Part shown: in pieces, positions 18,806 through 26,711 of the stretch
How the letters are laid out: every line of letters starts with the position of its first letter
Position numbering within the stretch: position 1 is the stretch's first letter
From: UPXZ01 sp049840795
Lineage (GTDB): Bacteria; Bacteroidota; Bacteroidia; Bacteroidales; Paludibacteraceae
Reading direction: 5' to 3'
Assembly: GCA_049840795.1 (NCBI GenBank)
Contig: JASGJK010000049.1
Coordinates: 1-64,000, forward strand
DNA: 64,000 bases
The notes under the pieces: model-generated
Told to the model about the DNA's origin: nothing
Seen by the model: the letters and a program-made list of their open reading frames with translations, nothing else
The model's database searches: none
Position numbers and translations under genes: made by a program

Positions 18806-19207
18806 GTGACTTACGATGAATTTATAACTTACGTTGAATATCCTGAAACATTGACGGAAAAAGAGATGCCGAAACTGAAAGAGTTGACGGACAAATATCC
18901 CTACTTCGGTATTGGTCATTGGCTCCATCTGAAGTCACTTAAAAATTCCAATAATATATTTTTTAATGAGGAATTAACGAAAACGGCGTTATATTCTCAG
19001 GACAAAAGGAATTTGTATTTTTTTATCTTTCCGGATGAGCTTGAGACAAAATCTTCTCGCCAAAGAACAGATAAGGACGGAAGCTATTTTGATATGATAA
19101 CCAATTTTGAAAAAAATGACGGAAACAATCGTCAATCGCTCAAAACACTGGCGGAGAAACTGAAAGAAGCACGCGAGAGTTTGCATTTGAAAAATACACC
19201 TCATTAG
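18806..19207 (+). CDS. Conserved small hypothetical protein between lptE and secG
   Basis: 133 residues from a GTG at 18806 (VTYDEFITYVEYPETLTEKE). No signal peptide, membrane segment or known motif is visible. The sequence is hydrophilic, with a conserved-looking DKYPYFGIGHWLHLKSLK segment near the N-terminus and a helical, Lys/Glu-rich tail. It starts 32 bases after lptE on the same strand, so cotranscription is likely. I do not recognise a function. Similar short, tetratricopeptide-like hypotheticals are often found at this position in Bacteroidales. Confidence 0.7.
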   Translation: MTYDEFITYVEYPETLTEKEMPKLKELTDKYPYFGIGHWLHLKSLKNSNNIFFNEELTKTALYSQDKRNLYFFIFPDELETKSSRQRTDKDGSYFDMITNFEKNDGNNRQSLKTLAEKLKEARESLHLKNTPH

Positions 19208-19345
19208 CAGGGAACACATTTTTTATTGGCAATTGATATTTAAGATTGAATGATTGAAAGGTGTGAGTTTTACAAGGATTAGGCGCGCTAAAATGGTAAT
19301 GAAAACAGCGATGCCGGAAAACTATTAAAATATTGATTTATTAAA

Positions 19346-19377
19346 TTTGAATAATTCAAAAAAAAGTATTTACTTTG
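19346..19377 (+). promoter_or_regulatory. Promoter of secG
   Basis: TTTG at 19346-19349, 20 bases, TTACTTTG at 19370-19377 (one mismatch to TAnnTTTG). The secG ATG follows at 19433. Confidence 0.6.
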
Positions 19378-19432
19378 CAGACCAATTTTTAATTGAAAGA
19401 AAAATAATTTTAAAAGACATAAAAATAAAGAT

Positions 19433-19834
19433 ATGAGTGTATTGGCAGGCGTATTAACAGGAATAATTATCTTAGTGGCTGTTTTGTTGACATTAGTGGT
19501 GTTGGTTCAAAATTCAAAAGGTGGTGGTTTAGCATCGAGCTTCCAATCATCGAATCAGATTATGGGTGTTAAACGAACAACCGAATTTATCGAAAAAGCT
19601 ACTTGGGCATTAGCTGGAGTACTGATTGTATTATCTATCATTGTTGTAGGAATACAGTCAAACAAACAACAGGTAGGTAATGATTCTGAAATTAAAGAGC
19701 AGTCACTTGACCTGAATAATCAAATGCAAAAGAATACGGCAGCACCTAACTTTGGTGAAGCACCTGCACAACAACAACAACAACAACAAGCGGCGCCGGC
19801 GCAAAAGCCCGCAGAGCAACCTGCGAAAAAATAA
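19433..19834 (+). CDS. secG: Preprotein translocase subunit SecG
   Basis: 133 residues with two transmembrane helices (about 5-27 and 55-76) flanking the conserved loop VQNSKGGGLASSF. The C-terminal tail is low in complexity, with a run of eight or so Gln and Ala/Pro repeats (QQQQQQQAAPAQKPAEQPAKK), as often seen in this phylum. It helps SecYE move proteins across the inner membrane, upstream of the T9SS export of the cargo proteins in this window. It has its own promoter and a terminator. Confidence 0.95.
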   Translation: MSVLAGVLTGIIILVAVLLTLVVLVQNSKGGGLASSFQSSNQIMGVKRTTEFIEKATWALAGVLIVLSIIVVGIQSNKQQVGNDSEIKEQSLDLNNQMQKNTAAPNFGEAPAQQQQQQQAAPAQKPAEQPAKK

Positions 19835-19852
19835 AAGATTAATAAATTATTC

Positions 19853-19892
19853 AAAAAGCGTGTCAAAATAATGATTTTTGATGCGCTTTTTT
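19853..19892 (+). terminator. Terminator after secG
   Basis: AAAAAGCG (19853-19860) pairs with 19884-19891 and an inner 6-bp stem extends it. It ends in a T run. Confidence 0.75.
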
Positions 19893-19901
19893 GATTGAAA
19901 A

Positions 19902-20534
19902 ATGAATTTTATTCATATTATAGACTATTTGGGGACGTTTGCATTTGCTATTAGTGGTATTCGTCTCGCATCGGCTAAGCGTTTCGATTGGTTTGGCGCT
20001 TATGTGGTAGGGTTGGTGACGGCTATAGGAGGAGGCACAACACGTGATTTGATGCTCAATGTAACTCCATTTTGGATGCTTCAACCCTCTTACCTTATTG
20101 TTACCGGCATTGCTTTGCTTTTTGTTATTGCTTTCGGAAAATATATCATTCGGCTAAAAAACACTTTTTTTATTTTCGACACGATTGGCTTAGGGCTTTT
20201 TGTAGTGGTAGGAATCGATAAAACACTTGAAAGTGGTTTCCCTTTTTGGGTGGCAATTATGATGGGGATGATTACAGGCTCTGTGGGTGGAATAATTCGC
20301 GATATATTGATAAATGAGGTTCCGCTAATTTTTCGTAAAGATATTTACGCACTTGCCTGTGTTGTAGGCGGAGTCGGTTATTTGGCTTGTTATAGCGTGG
20401 GATTAATGACTGAAGTCACGCAGATACTCTCGGCAATTTTCGTTATATTAACCCGTATTTTAGCAGTGAGATTTCATTGGAGTTTACCGGCTTTAAAAGC
20501 CTACGAAGATTTTTGTCAAAATAAAAAAGAATAA
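19902..20534 (+). CDS. TRIC-like (UPF0126/YicG) membrane protein
   Basis: 210 residues with about seven hydrophobic segments arranged as two repeats, each with the glycine signature followed by RD: AIGGGTTRDLML (about 46-57) and GSVGGIIRDIL (about 126-136). This fits the bacterial TRIC family, structurally related to trimeric intracellular cation channels. The probable role is a cation-permeable pore in the inner membrane; the physiological ion is uncertain. The following gene begins one base after its stop codon, so the two are translationally close and probably cotranscribed. Confidence 0.85.
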   Translation: MNFIHIIDYLGTFAFAISGIRLASAKRFDWFGAYVVGLVTAIGGGTTRDLMLNVTPFWMLQPSYLIVTGIALLFVIAFGKYIIRLKNTFFIFDTIGLGLFVVVGIDKTLESGFPFWVAIMMGMITGSVGGIIRDILINEVPLIFRKDIYALACVVGGVGYLACYSVGLMTEVTQILSAIFVILTRILAVRFHWSLPALKAYEDFCQNKKE

Positions 20535-20535
20535 T

Positions 20536-21105
20536 ATGCTTCAAATTGACGATACCATTATTAGTTTAGAATTGTTTGAGCAACGTTTTGTGTGCGATTT
20601 GGCATCTTGTAAAGGTATTTGCTGTATCGAAGGAGATAGTGGAGCGCCACTCGAAGATGATGAGATTGAAGTGCTTGAAAACCTTCTGCCGCTAATCTGG
20701 GATGATTTGTCGGACGTTTCAAAACAATTAATAAAAAAACAAGGAGTTTATTATATCGATGAAGATGGTGAACCGGTTACTTCAATCGTGAACGGACGTG
20801 AGTGTGTATTTACCTTTATCGACGAAAATGGTGTTTGTAAATGCGCTATTGAGAAAGCACACCGCGAGGGCAAAACCGATTTTTACAAACCGATTTCATG
20901 TCATCTCTATCCGGTTCGATTGCAAAAGTACAATGAGTTCACGGCCGTAAATGTACATTGTTGGAGTGTGTGTGAGTGCGCGCGTACACATGGAGTAACT
21001 TTGGATGTTTCGGTGTATAAATTTCTGAAAGATCCTTTAATCAGACGATTCGGTAAAGAATGGTTTGAACAGTTAGAGATAGCCGAAAAAGAATTAACCC
21101 TCTGA
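20536..21105 (+). CDS. DUF3109 family cysteine-rich protein
   Basis: 189 residues, cytoplasmic, no signal. Conserved cysteines are visible in FVCDLASCKGICC near the N-terminus, RECVFTF, GVCKCAIEKAH, SCHLYPVR and HCWSVCECAR. The pattern resembles the YkgJ/zinc-or-iron chelating family, suggesting a bound metal or iron-sulfur centre. The function is not known. It follows the TRIC-like gene by one base and precedes cinA by 35 bases, so the three may form one unit. Confidence 0.8.
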   Translation: MLQIDDTIISLELFEQRFVCDLASCKGICCIEGDSGAPLEDDEIEVLENLLPLIWDDLSDVSKQLIKKQGVYYIDEDGEPVTSIVNGRECVFTFIDENGVCKCAIEKAHREGKTDFYKPISCHLYPVRLQKYNEFTAVNVHCWSVCECARTHGVTLDVSVYKFLKDPLIRRFGKEWFEQLEIAEKELTL

Positions 21106-21140
21106 ATGGGGAACACTGTATCCATTTTTTTAAAAAAAGT

Positions 21141-22433
21141 ATGACTGAATTAAAAAATGATGATTCCAAACTGCTATCTTCTTCTTTGGACGAATGGGGG
21201 ACGGTTGAGATTATTACTATTGGCGACGAAATTTTGATAGGGCAAGTTGTAGATACAAACTCGGCTTGGATGGCTGTAGAGTTAAATAAAGCCGGATTTC
21301 AGATTTCGCAGATTACATCCGTGCATGATAATGCGGAACATGTTAAAAACTCGTTGGACTTGGCGCTCTCCAAAAACACGATAGTGCTTATAACGGGAGG
21401 CTTAGGGCCTACCAAAGACGATATAACCAAACGTACCCTCTCGGAATATTTTAACACAAGACTTGTTTTTGACGAAAGTGTATTGCGGAATATCGAAAAC
21501 GTTTTTCGCAATAGGAATATTGCTGTTAATCAGTTAACGTACGATCAGGCATACGTTCCCGAAGTGTGCACTGTTATTCAGAATGCGGTCGGTACGGCAC
21601 CTTTGATGTGGTTCGACCAAGATGATAAGGTGATTGTTTCGATGCCAGGAGTTCCTTTTGAAATGAAGCGAGCGATGAACGATGAAATTATCCCGAGATT
21701 AATAAAAAAGTATCAACCATCTACCGTTATTCATAAAACCGTGCAAACCTACGGAATCGGCGAATCGGCGCTTGCTTTAAAAATAGAAGAATGGGAAAAC
21801 GCTTTACCTCCCTACTTGCATTTGGCTTATTTGCCAAACTTTGGTGTTGTTCGTTTGCGGTTGACTGGGACGGGTAAGGAACCTTTGCAACTGGAATTTG
21901 AAATGAATCAGCGCATTCATAGCTTGGGGGAGATTTTAGGAAACTATATCTTTACGCTTGAAGATAAACCTATCGAAGCAGTTTTGTTAGATAAACTCAG
22001 GCGAAAAAACAAAACCATCGCCACGGCAGAGAGTTGTACCGGAGGAAATATTGCACACAAGTTGACATTAATTCCGGGTGCTTCGGAGGTTTTCAAGGGT
22101 ACCGTAGTGGCTTATAGCAATGAAGTGAAAAAAAATATTTTGGCTGTTTCCGATGATGATTTGAATGAGTTTGGAGCAGTAAGTATGCCGATTGTTGAGC
22201 AGATGGCATCCGGTGCACGCAAATTGTTGAAAACCGATGTGGCAATTTCGGTTTCGGGTATTGCTGGACCAGCCGGTGGAACGGAAGATAAGCCTGTTGG
22301 TACCGTGTGGATTGCTTTTGCCAATGGAAACGATGTGGTTAGTAAGCAATTTAACTTTGGCAATTATTCTCGCGAAAATATGATAGAGCGCTCCACGATG
22401 GCGGCTTTGATGATGGCTTTGGAAAATCTGTAG
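21141..22433 (+). CDS. cinA: CinA family nicotinamide mononucleotide deamidase-related protein
   Basis: 430 residues. The N-terminal molybdopterin-binding-like (COG1058) domain starts at VEIITIGDEILIGQVVDTN and includes TGGLGPTKDD. The C-terminal PncC-like amidase domain has TAESCTGGNIAHKL and SVSGIAGPAGGTEDKPVGTVW. The amidase half is expected to recycle nicotinamide mononucleotide, and the first half acts on ADP-ribose-type pyridine nucleotides in related proteins. About 20 extra residues precede the usual start; no internal ATG is better placed, so ATG 21141 is kept. Confidence 0.9.
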   Translation: MTELKNDDSKLLSSSLDEWGTVEIITIGDEILIGQVVDTNSAWMAVELNKAGFQISQITSVHDNAEHVKNSLDLALSKNTIVLITGGLGPTKDDITKRTLSEYFNTRLVFDESVLRNIENVFRNRNIAVNQLTYDQAYVPEVCTVIQNAVGTAPLMWFDQDDKVIVSMPGVPFEMKRAMNDEIIPRLIKKYQPSTVIHKTVQTYGIGESALALKIEEWENALPPYLHLAYLPNFGVVRLRLTGTGKEPLQLEFEMNQRIHSLGEILGNYIFTLEDKPIEAVLLDKLRRKNKTIATAESCTGGNIAHKLTLIPGASEVFKGTVVAYSNEVKKNILAVSDDDLNEFGAVSMPIVEQMASGARKLLKTDVAISVSGIAGPAGGTEDKPVGTVWIAFANGNDVVSKQFNFGNYSRENMIERSTMAALMMALENL

Positions 22434-22596
22434 AAGCCTACAGGTCAGATAATGATTTCGTGTAAAGTTATTTGACTTTGGCTTTCAATGCGCTGTTCAT
22501 AATAAGATATTTGGTCTTTATTTTTAGTGGATAACGACCGAATTTGTCGGTTGCCGATTTATTTTTTGAAAAAATAAGAAATATCCTCTCAAAATA

Positions 22597-22628
22597 TTTG
22601 TAAAAACAAAAAAAACAGCGTATCTTTG
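22597..22628 (+). promoter_or_regulatory. Promoter of the rpmB-rpmG-DUF4295 operon
   Basis: A textbook arrangement: TTTG at 22597-22600, 20 bases, TATCTTTG at 22621-22628. The rpmB ATG follows at 22680. Confidence 0.8.
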
Positions 22629-22679
22629 CACTCCGTTTTGAGAAAAGAATAAAAGGAAAAAATATAAAGATATACAGCA

Positions 22680-22919
22680 ATGTCAAAAATTTGTCAAATA
22701 ACCGGCAAGAAAGCAATGGTGGGAAACAATGTTTCGCACTCTAAACGCCGTACAAAACGCACATTTGATGTAAACTTGTTTACCAAAAAATTCTATTGGG
22801 TAGAACAAGATTTATGGATCAGCTTGAAGATTTCAGCTGCTGGACTACGTACCATCAATAAAATAGGTTTAGACGCCGCCATCAAAAAAGCTGCTGAAAA
22901 GGGTTTTTTATACGTATAA
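22680..22919 (+). CDS. rpmB: 50S ribosomal protein L28
   Basis: 79 residues, normal length. It begins MSKICQITGKKAMVGNNVSHS, the family signature, followed by KRRTKRTFDVNLFTKKFYW and an ISAAGLRTINKIGLDAAI C-terminal part. It is a structural protein of the large ribosomal subunit. It is first gene of a tight operon with rpmG (18 bases later) and the DUF4295 gene, driven by a strong promoter. Confidence 0.98.
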   Translation: MSKICQITGKKAMVGNNVSHSKRRTKRTFDVNLFTKKFYWVEQDLWISLKISAAGLRTINKIGLDAAIKKAAEKGFLYV

Positions 22920-22937
22920 CACAAGGAGGAAAGCACA

Positions 22938-23126
22938 ATGGCAAAAAAATCAAAAGAAGCTCGCATTCAGGTAATTTTGGAATGCACAGAACACAAAGAA
23001 AGCGGTATGCCGGGTACTTCTCGTTATATCACCACGAAAAACCGTAAAAATACTCCGGGACGTATGGAATTGAAAAAATACAACCCGATTTTGAGAAAAG
23101 TAACTGTTCATAAAGAGATTAAATAA
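22938..23126 (+). CDS. rpmG: 50S ribosomal protein L33
   Basis: 62 residues. MAKKSKEARIQVILECTEHK, RYITTKNRKNTPGRMELKKY and NPILRKVTVHKEIK match L33. It lacks the paired CxxC zinc ribbons of the zinc-binding form, so it is the zinc-independent type. An unusually good Shine-Dalgarno for this phylum, AAGGAGG, lies at 22923-22929, eight bases before the ATG. It is the second gene of the rpmB operon. Confidence 0.97.
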   Translation: MAKKSKEARIQVILECTEHKESGMPGTSRYITTKNRKNTPGRMELKKYNPILRKVTVHKEIK

Positions 23127-23138
23127 AAATTTTACACT

Positions 23139-23291
23139 ATGGCAAAGAAGGCGGTAGCAAGTATGCAAAAAGGTGAAGGACGTACCTTCTCCAAGGTGAT
23201 TAAAATGGTAAAATCGCCTAAAACCGGTGCTTATGTGTTCCAAGAGGAAATGGTACACAATGATAAAGTAAAAGACTATTTGGCAAAATAA
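23139..23291 (+). CDS. DUF4295 small basic protein
   Basis: 50 residues (MAKKAVASMQKGEGRTFSKV ... KVKDYLAK), rich in Lys. It starts 12 bases after rpmG. This tiny gene sits next to rpmG in many Bacteroidota, so it belongs to a conserved ribosomal-protein operon. Its function is unknown to me; its size, charge and position suggest a ribosome-associated or lineage-specific ribosomal protein. There is no signal or membrane segment. A terminator follows. Confidence 0.9.
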   Translation: MAKKAVASMQKGEGRTFSKVIKMVKSPKTGAYVFQEEMVHNDKVKDYLAK

Positions 23292-23317
23292 GTTTTTGGC
23301 AAGTTTACAATATTAAG

Positions 23318-23350
23318 AATCCTTTCAATTTTTATTGGAAGGATTTTTTT
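23318..23350 (+). terminator. Terminator of the rpmB operon
   Basis: A 12-bp stem (23318-23329 with 23334-23345, one G-T pair) has a TTTT loop and runs into seven T. The ftsY promoter overlaps its T run. Confidence 0.85.
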
Positions 23351-23378
23351 GTATATAGTCAAAAAAGACGTAAATTTG
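23348..23378 (+). promoter_or_regulatory. Promoter of ftsY
   Basis: TTTG at 23348-23351, 19 bases, TAAATTTG at 23371-23378. The ftsY ATG is at 23444, preceded by AGGAGG at 23430-23435. Confidence 0.7.
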
Positions 23379-23407
23379 TAGAATTGTTTTTAATCATTAT
23401 TTAAATC

Positions 23408-23440
23408 AAAGTCCCCGTGTGGAGGATTTAGGAGGCTATT
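23408..23440. repeat. Fragment of the C-rich/G-rich repeat in the ftsY leader
   Basis: AAGTCCCCGTGTGGAGGATT and the following TAGGAGGCT resemble the right arm of the repeat at 8391-8424. The ribosome-binding AGGAGG of ftsY lies inside it. Confidence 0.45.
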
Positions 23441-23443
23441 AAT

Positions 23444-24394
23444 ATGGCATTTTTTGGATTATTTAATAAAGAGAAAAAAGAAACACTCGATCAGGGACTC
23501 TCTAAAACCAAAGAGAATGTTTTTTCGAAACTAACGCGTGCAGTGGCTGGAAAGTCAAAAGTGGACGACGAAGTGCTTGATAATTTAGAGGAGGTTTTGG
23601 TAACTTCCGATGTTGGCGTCGAAACTACCCTGCGCATCATTGAACGTATAGAAGCGCGCGTGAGTCGCGATAAGTATATGAATACGTCGGAATTGAATAA
23701 GATTCTGAGAGAAGAAGTCGCCGGATTACTGTCTGAAAACAATTTAAAACAAGTCAATGATTTTGATGCTTCACTTCCTGCAAAACCTTATGTGATTATG
23801 GTGGTGGGTGTAAACGGCGTTGGCAAAACGACCACCATCGGGAAATTGGCATATCAATTTAAGCAAGCGGGAAAAAGCGTTTACCTTGGTGCCGCCGATA
23901 CATTTAGAGCGGCAGCTGTTGAGCAATTGGTGATTTGGGGCGAAAGAGTAGGTGTTCCCGTAGTGAAGCAAAAAATGGGTTCAGATCCGGCTTCTGTCGC
24001 ATTTGATACGCTTCAATCTGCCAAGGCGAACGATGCTGATGTGGTAATTGTTGATACGGCTGGGCGTTTGCATAACAAAATCAACTTGATGAATGAGTTG
24101 ACAAAAATAAAAAATGTGATGCAGAAAGTCATTCCTGACGCTCCACATGAGATATTACTTGTTCTTGACGGTTCTACCGGACAAAATGCGTACGAACAAG
24201 CCAAACAGTTTACCAAAGCTACTGATGTTAACGCGTTAGCTGTAACAAAATTAGATGGAACAGCCAAAGGTGGTGTGGTAATAGGAATCTCGGATCAGTT
24301 CAAAATTCCCGTAAAATATATCGGATTGGGTGAAAAAATGACCGACTTGCAAGTTTTTGATAAGGAGGAATTTGTGGGTTCGTTATTTGAATAG
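23444..24394 (+). CDS. ftsY: Signal recognition particle receptor FtsY
   Basis: 316 residues. An N-domain helical bundle is followed by the SRP-type GTPase G domain with GVNGVGKTTTIGKLA, DTFRAAAVEQL, VDTAGRLHNK and TKLDGTAKGG. There is no acidic A-domain, as usual in this phylum. It receives ribosome-SRP complexes at the inner membrane. It is preceded by a strong Shine-Dalgarno (AGGAGG, spacing eight). In Bacteroidales ftsY is usually followed by rimO; here a GH97 gene lies between, beginning 16 bases after the ftsY stop. Confidence 0.97.
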   Translation: MAFFGLFNKEKKETLDQGLSKTKENVFSKLTRAVAGKSKVDDEVLDNLEEVLVTSDVGVETTLRIIERIEARVSRDKYMNTSELNKILREEVAGLLSENNLKQVNDFDASLPAKPYVIMVVGVNGVGKTTTIGKLAYQFKQAGKSVYLGAADTFRAAAVEQLVIWGERVGVPVVKQKMGSDPASVAFDTLQSAKANDADVVIVDTAGRLHNKINLMNELTKIKNVMQKVIPDAPHEILLVLDGSTGQNAYEQAKQFTKATDVNALAVTKLDGTAKGGVVIGISDQFKIPVKYIGLGEKMTDLQVFDKEEFVGSLFE

Positions 24395-24410
24395 TAAAAA
24401 AATACCAAAT

Positions 24411-26405
24411 ATGAGAAAAATACTAATTATTCTATTTTTTTGTGCTGTTAGTACACTTGTGGCGCAAAAACACACCTTGACTTCTCCCGACGGAAAAATG
24501 AAAGTGGAAGTTTCTATCGGTAAAAGTATCCAATATGCTGTTTTTTGTCAGGATGATAATGTTATCTTGCCATCTGCTGTTTCTATGAAATTGACGGATA
24601 ATACCTTTTTAGGGATTAATCCTAAAATGATAAAAGTACTTACTCGGTCGGTAAAAGAAACAATAAACACAGCTATTTACAAAAAAAAACGCATCGAAAA
24701 TAATTACAATGAACTTACACTCCGTTTTAAAGGAGATTACAGCTTAATATTTCGAGCATACAACGATGGGGTTGCCTATCGCTTTACAGTAAATAGGAAA
24801 CAACCTTTTAATGTAGAAAGCGAACAGGCTACTTTTAACTTTCCGGAAAGCACAAACGGCTTTATCCCTTTTGTGAATAACCAAAACGGGAAAATAGACA
24901 CGTTTGAGAAACAATTCTATAATTCTTTTGAAAACACCTACCAACACATTCCCCTTACAGAATGGGACGAAAAACGTTTGGCGTTTCTTCCTTTGGTAGC
25001 AGTTACAAAAAGTGGAACGAAAATCTGTATTTCAGAGTCGGATTTGCTGAATTATCCCGGAATGTTTTTAAATAATAATAGTGGAGGCAATGGTTTATAC
25101 GGTGTTTTTGCGGCATATCCTAAAGAGATTGTTCAGGGCGGGTATAATATGTTGCAGGGTATTGTGCAATCGCGTGAACCATACATCGCAAAATGTGCCG
25201 GAAACACTAGTTTTCCTTGGCGCTTGATGGTTATATCAAAAAACGACGCTGACCTGGCAAATAGCGATATGGTGTATAAATTAGCTTCACCCTCCAAAGT
25301 AACCGACACATCGTGGATAAAACCGGGCAAAGTTGCTTGGGATTGGTGGAACAATTGGAATTTACGCAATGTCGATTTTAAGGCTGGTATAAATACCGAA
25401 ACCTACAAATACTACATTGATTTTGCCTCAAAATTTGGAATTGAATATATTATTTTAGATGAAGGTTGGGCTATGTCCGGAAAAGCCGATTTATTTCAAA
25501 TAGTGCCTGAAATAAATTTGGACGAACTTGTGTCGTATGCTAAAAGCAAAAATGTGGGTTTAATTTTGTGGGCTGGTTATGCTGCTTTTAATCGAGACAT
25601 GGAAAAAGTTTGCAAACACTATTCTGAAATGGGAATAAAAGGATTCAAAATTGATTTTATGGATAGAGATGATCAGATTGTTGTCGATTTCTTGCTACGT
25701 GCGGCTCAAGCTACCGCAAAATATCATTTACTTGCCGATTTTCATGGCGTTTATAAACCTGCTGGATTGAACAGAACATATCCGAATGTGATAAACTTTG
25801 AAGGGGTTCACGGATTAGAACAAATGAAATGGGCTACTTCAACGGTAAATCAAGTTGAATACGATGTTACCATTCCGTTTATCAGAATGCTTGCCGGACC
25901 GATGGATTATACGCAAGGAGCTATGCGTAATGCTATTAAAGCCAATTATTATCCCTGCTGGTCTGAACCGATGAGTCAAGGCACACGTTGTCATCAATTG
26001 GCAGAATATGTTGTTTTTGAATCACCTTTAAATATGCTTTGCGACAATCCCTCCAATTATTTACAAGAGTCGGAGTGCACTAAATTTATAGCCTCCGTTC
26101 CAACTGTTTGGGATGAAACTCAGGTGTTGAATGGAGAAATAGGAAAGTATGTTACAATTGCGCGTAAAAGAGGAAGTGATTGGTATGTTGGAGCGCTTAC
26201 TAACTGGGATGAGCGAAGTTTGGAGTTAAATCTGTCATTTTTAAATGAAGGAAACTATCAAGCCGAAATTTTTAAAGACGGAATTAATGCTAATACTTCT
26301 GCACAAGATTATAAAAAAGAGACAATAAATATCCCTGTCAATAAAAGGATAAAAATAAACTTAGCTTCCGGAGGTGGATTTGTAATGAAAATATTTAAGA
26401 AATAA
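24411..26405 (+). CDS. Glycoside hydrolase family 97 (alpha-glucosidase / alpha-galactosidase type)
   Basis: 664 residues from ATG 24411, chosen because it begins a signal peptide (MRKILIILFFCAVSTLVAQ); the in-frame upstream start would overlap ftsY. An N-terminal beta-sandwich (PDGKMKVEVSIGK), a (beta/alpha)8 barrel (KPGKVAWDWWNNWN, YIILDEGWA, GFKIDFMDRDDQ, NFEGVHGLEQMKW) and a C-terminal sandwich are visible. The Asp in FKIDFMDRDDQ and Glu in NFEGVHG are where retaining GH97 members have nucleophile and acid/base, so a retaining alpha-galactosidase-like mechanism is likely; this is inferred. It is periplasmic. It has no SusC/SusD partners nearby and interrupts the ftsY-rimO pair. Confidence 0.9.
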   Translation: MRKILIILFFCAVSTLVAQKHTLTSPDGKMKVEVSIGKSIQYAVFCQDDNVILPSAVSMKLTDNTFLGINPKMIKVLTRSVKETINTAIYKKKRIENNYNELTLRFKGDYSLIFRAYNDGVAYRFTVNRKQPFNVESEQATFNFPESTNGFIPFVNNQNGKIDTFEKQFYNSFENTYQHIPLTEWDEKRLAFLPLVAVTKSGTKICISESDLLNYPGMFLNNNSGGNGLYGVFAAYPKEIVQGGYNMLQGIVQSREPYIAKCAGNTSFPWRLMVISKNDADLANSDMVYKLASPSKVTDTSWIKPGKVAWDWWNNWNLRNVDFKAGINTETYKYYIDFASKFGIEYIILDEGWAMSGKADLFQIVPEINLDELVSYAKSKNVGLILWAGYAAFNRDMEKVCKHYSEMGIKGFKIDFMDRDDQIVVDFLLRAAQATAKYHLLADFHGVYKPAGLNRTYPNVINFEGVHGLEQMKWATSTVNQVEYDVTIPFIRMLAGPMDYTQGAMRNAIKANYYPCWSEPMSQGTRCHQLAEYVVFESPLNMLCDNPSNYLQESECTKFIASVPTVWDETQVLNGEIGKYVTIARKRGSDWYVGALTNWDERSLELNLSFLNEGNYQAEIFKDGINANTSAQDYKKETINIPVNKRIKINLASGGGFVMKIFKK

Positions 26406-26711
26406 ATATAATGAGACTATATTGAATCAATCTTCTAAAGAGTAGTATTGTTGATACGCAGACGTAGAAGTTGTCTTGATTTTTCAATATACAATCTCTT
26501 GAAGATGAAACGGTAGAAAAACCAGATTATTTGAGTGCTCATAAGTTCTGTATGAATGACAGATTTCAATTTACTTAAAAGTAGAAATACAGGCTTATTT
26601 ATTAAGATTTCAAGCCAAGATGGGATTATAAGTTTCGTAGGAACGATATCAAAATCGAATAAAGAAAGATTAAAATGATTTCAATAATTTAAGAGAAAAA
26701 CAAATTAAGTT
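26406..26711. other. 306-base gap with a degenerate palindromic repeat
   Basis: No gene. It contains a weakened copy of the repeat seen at 61030-61246: GAAGTTGTCTTGATTTTT near 26468, AAGCCAAGATGGGATTATAA near 26613 and the hairpin GTTTCGTAGGAAC at 26632-26644. No clear promoter for rimO was found. Confidence 0.6.
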
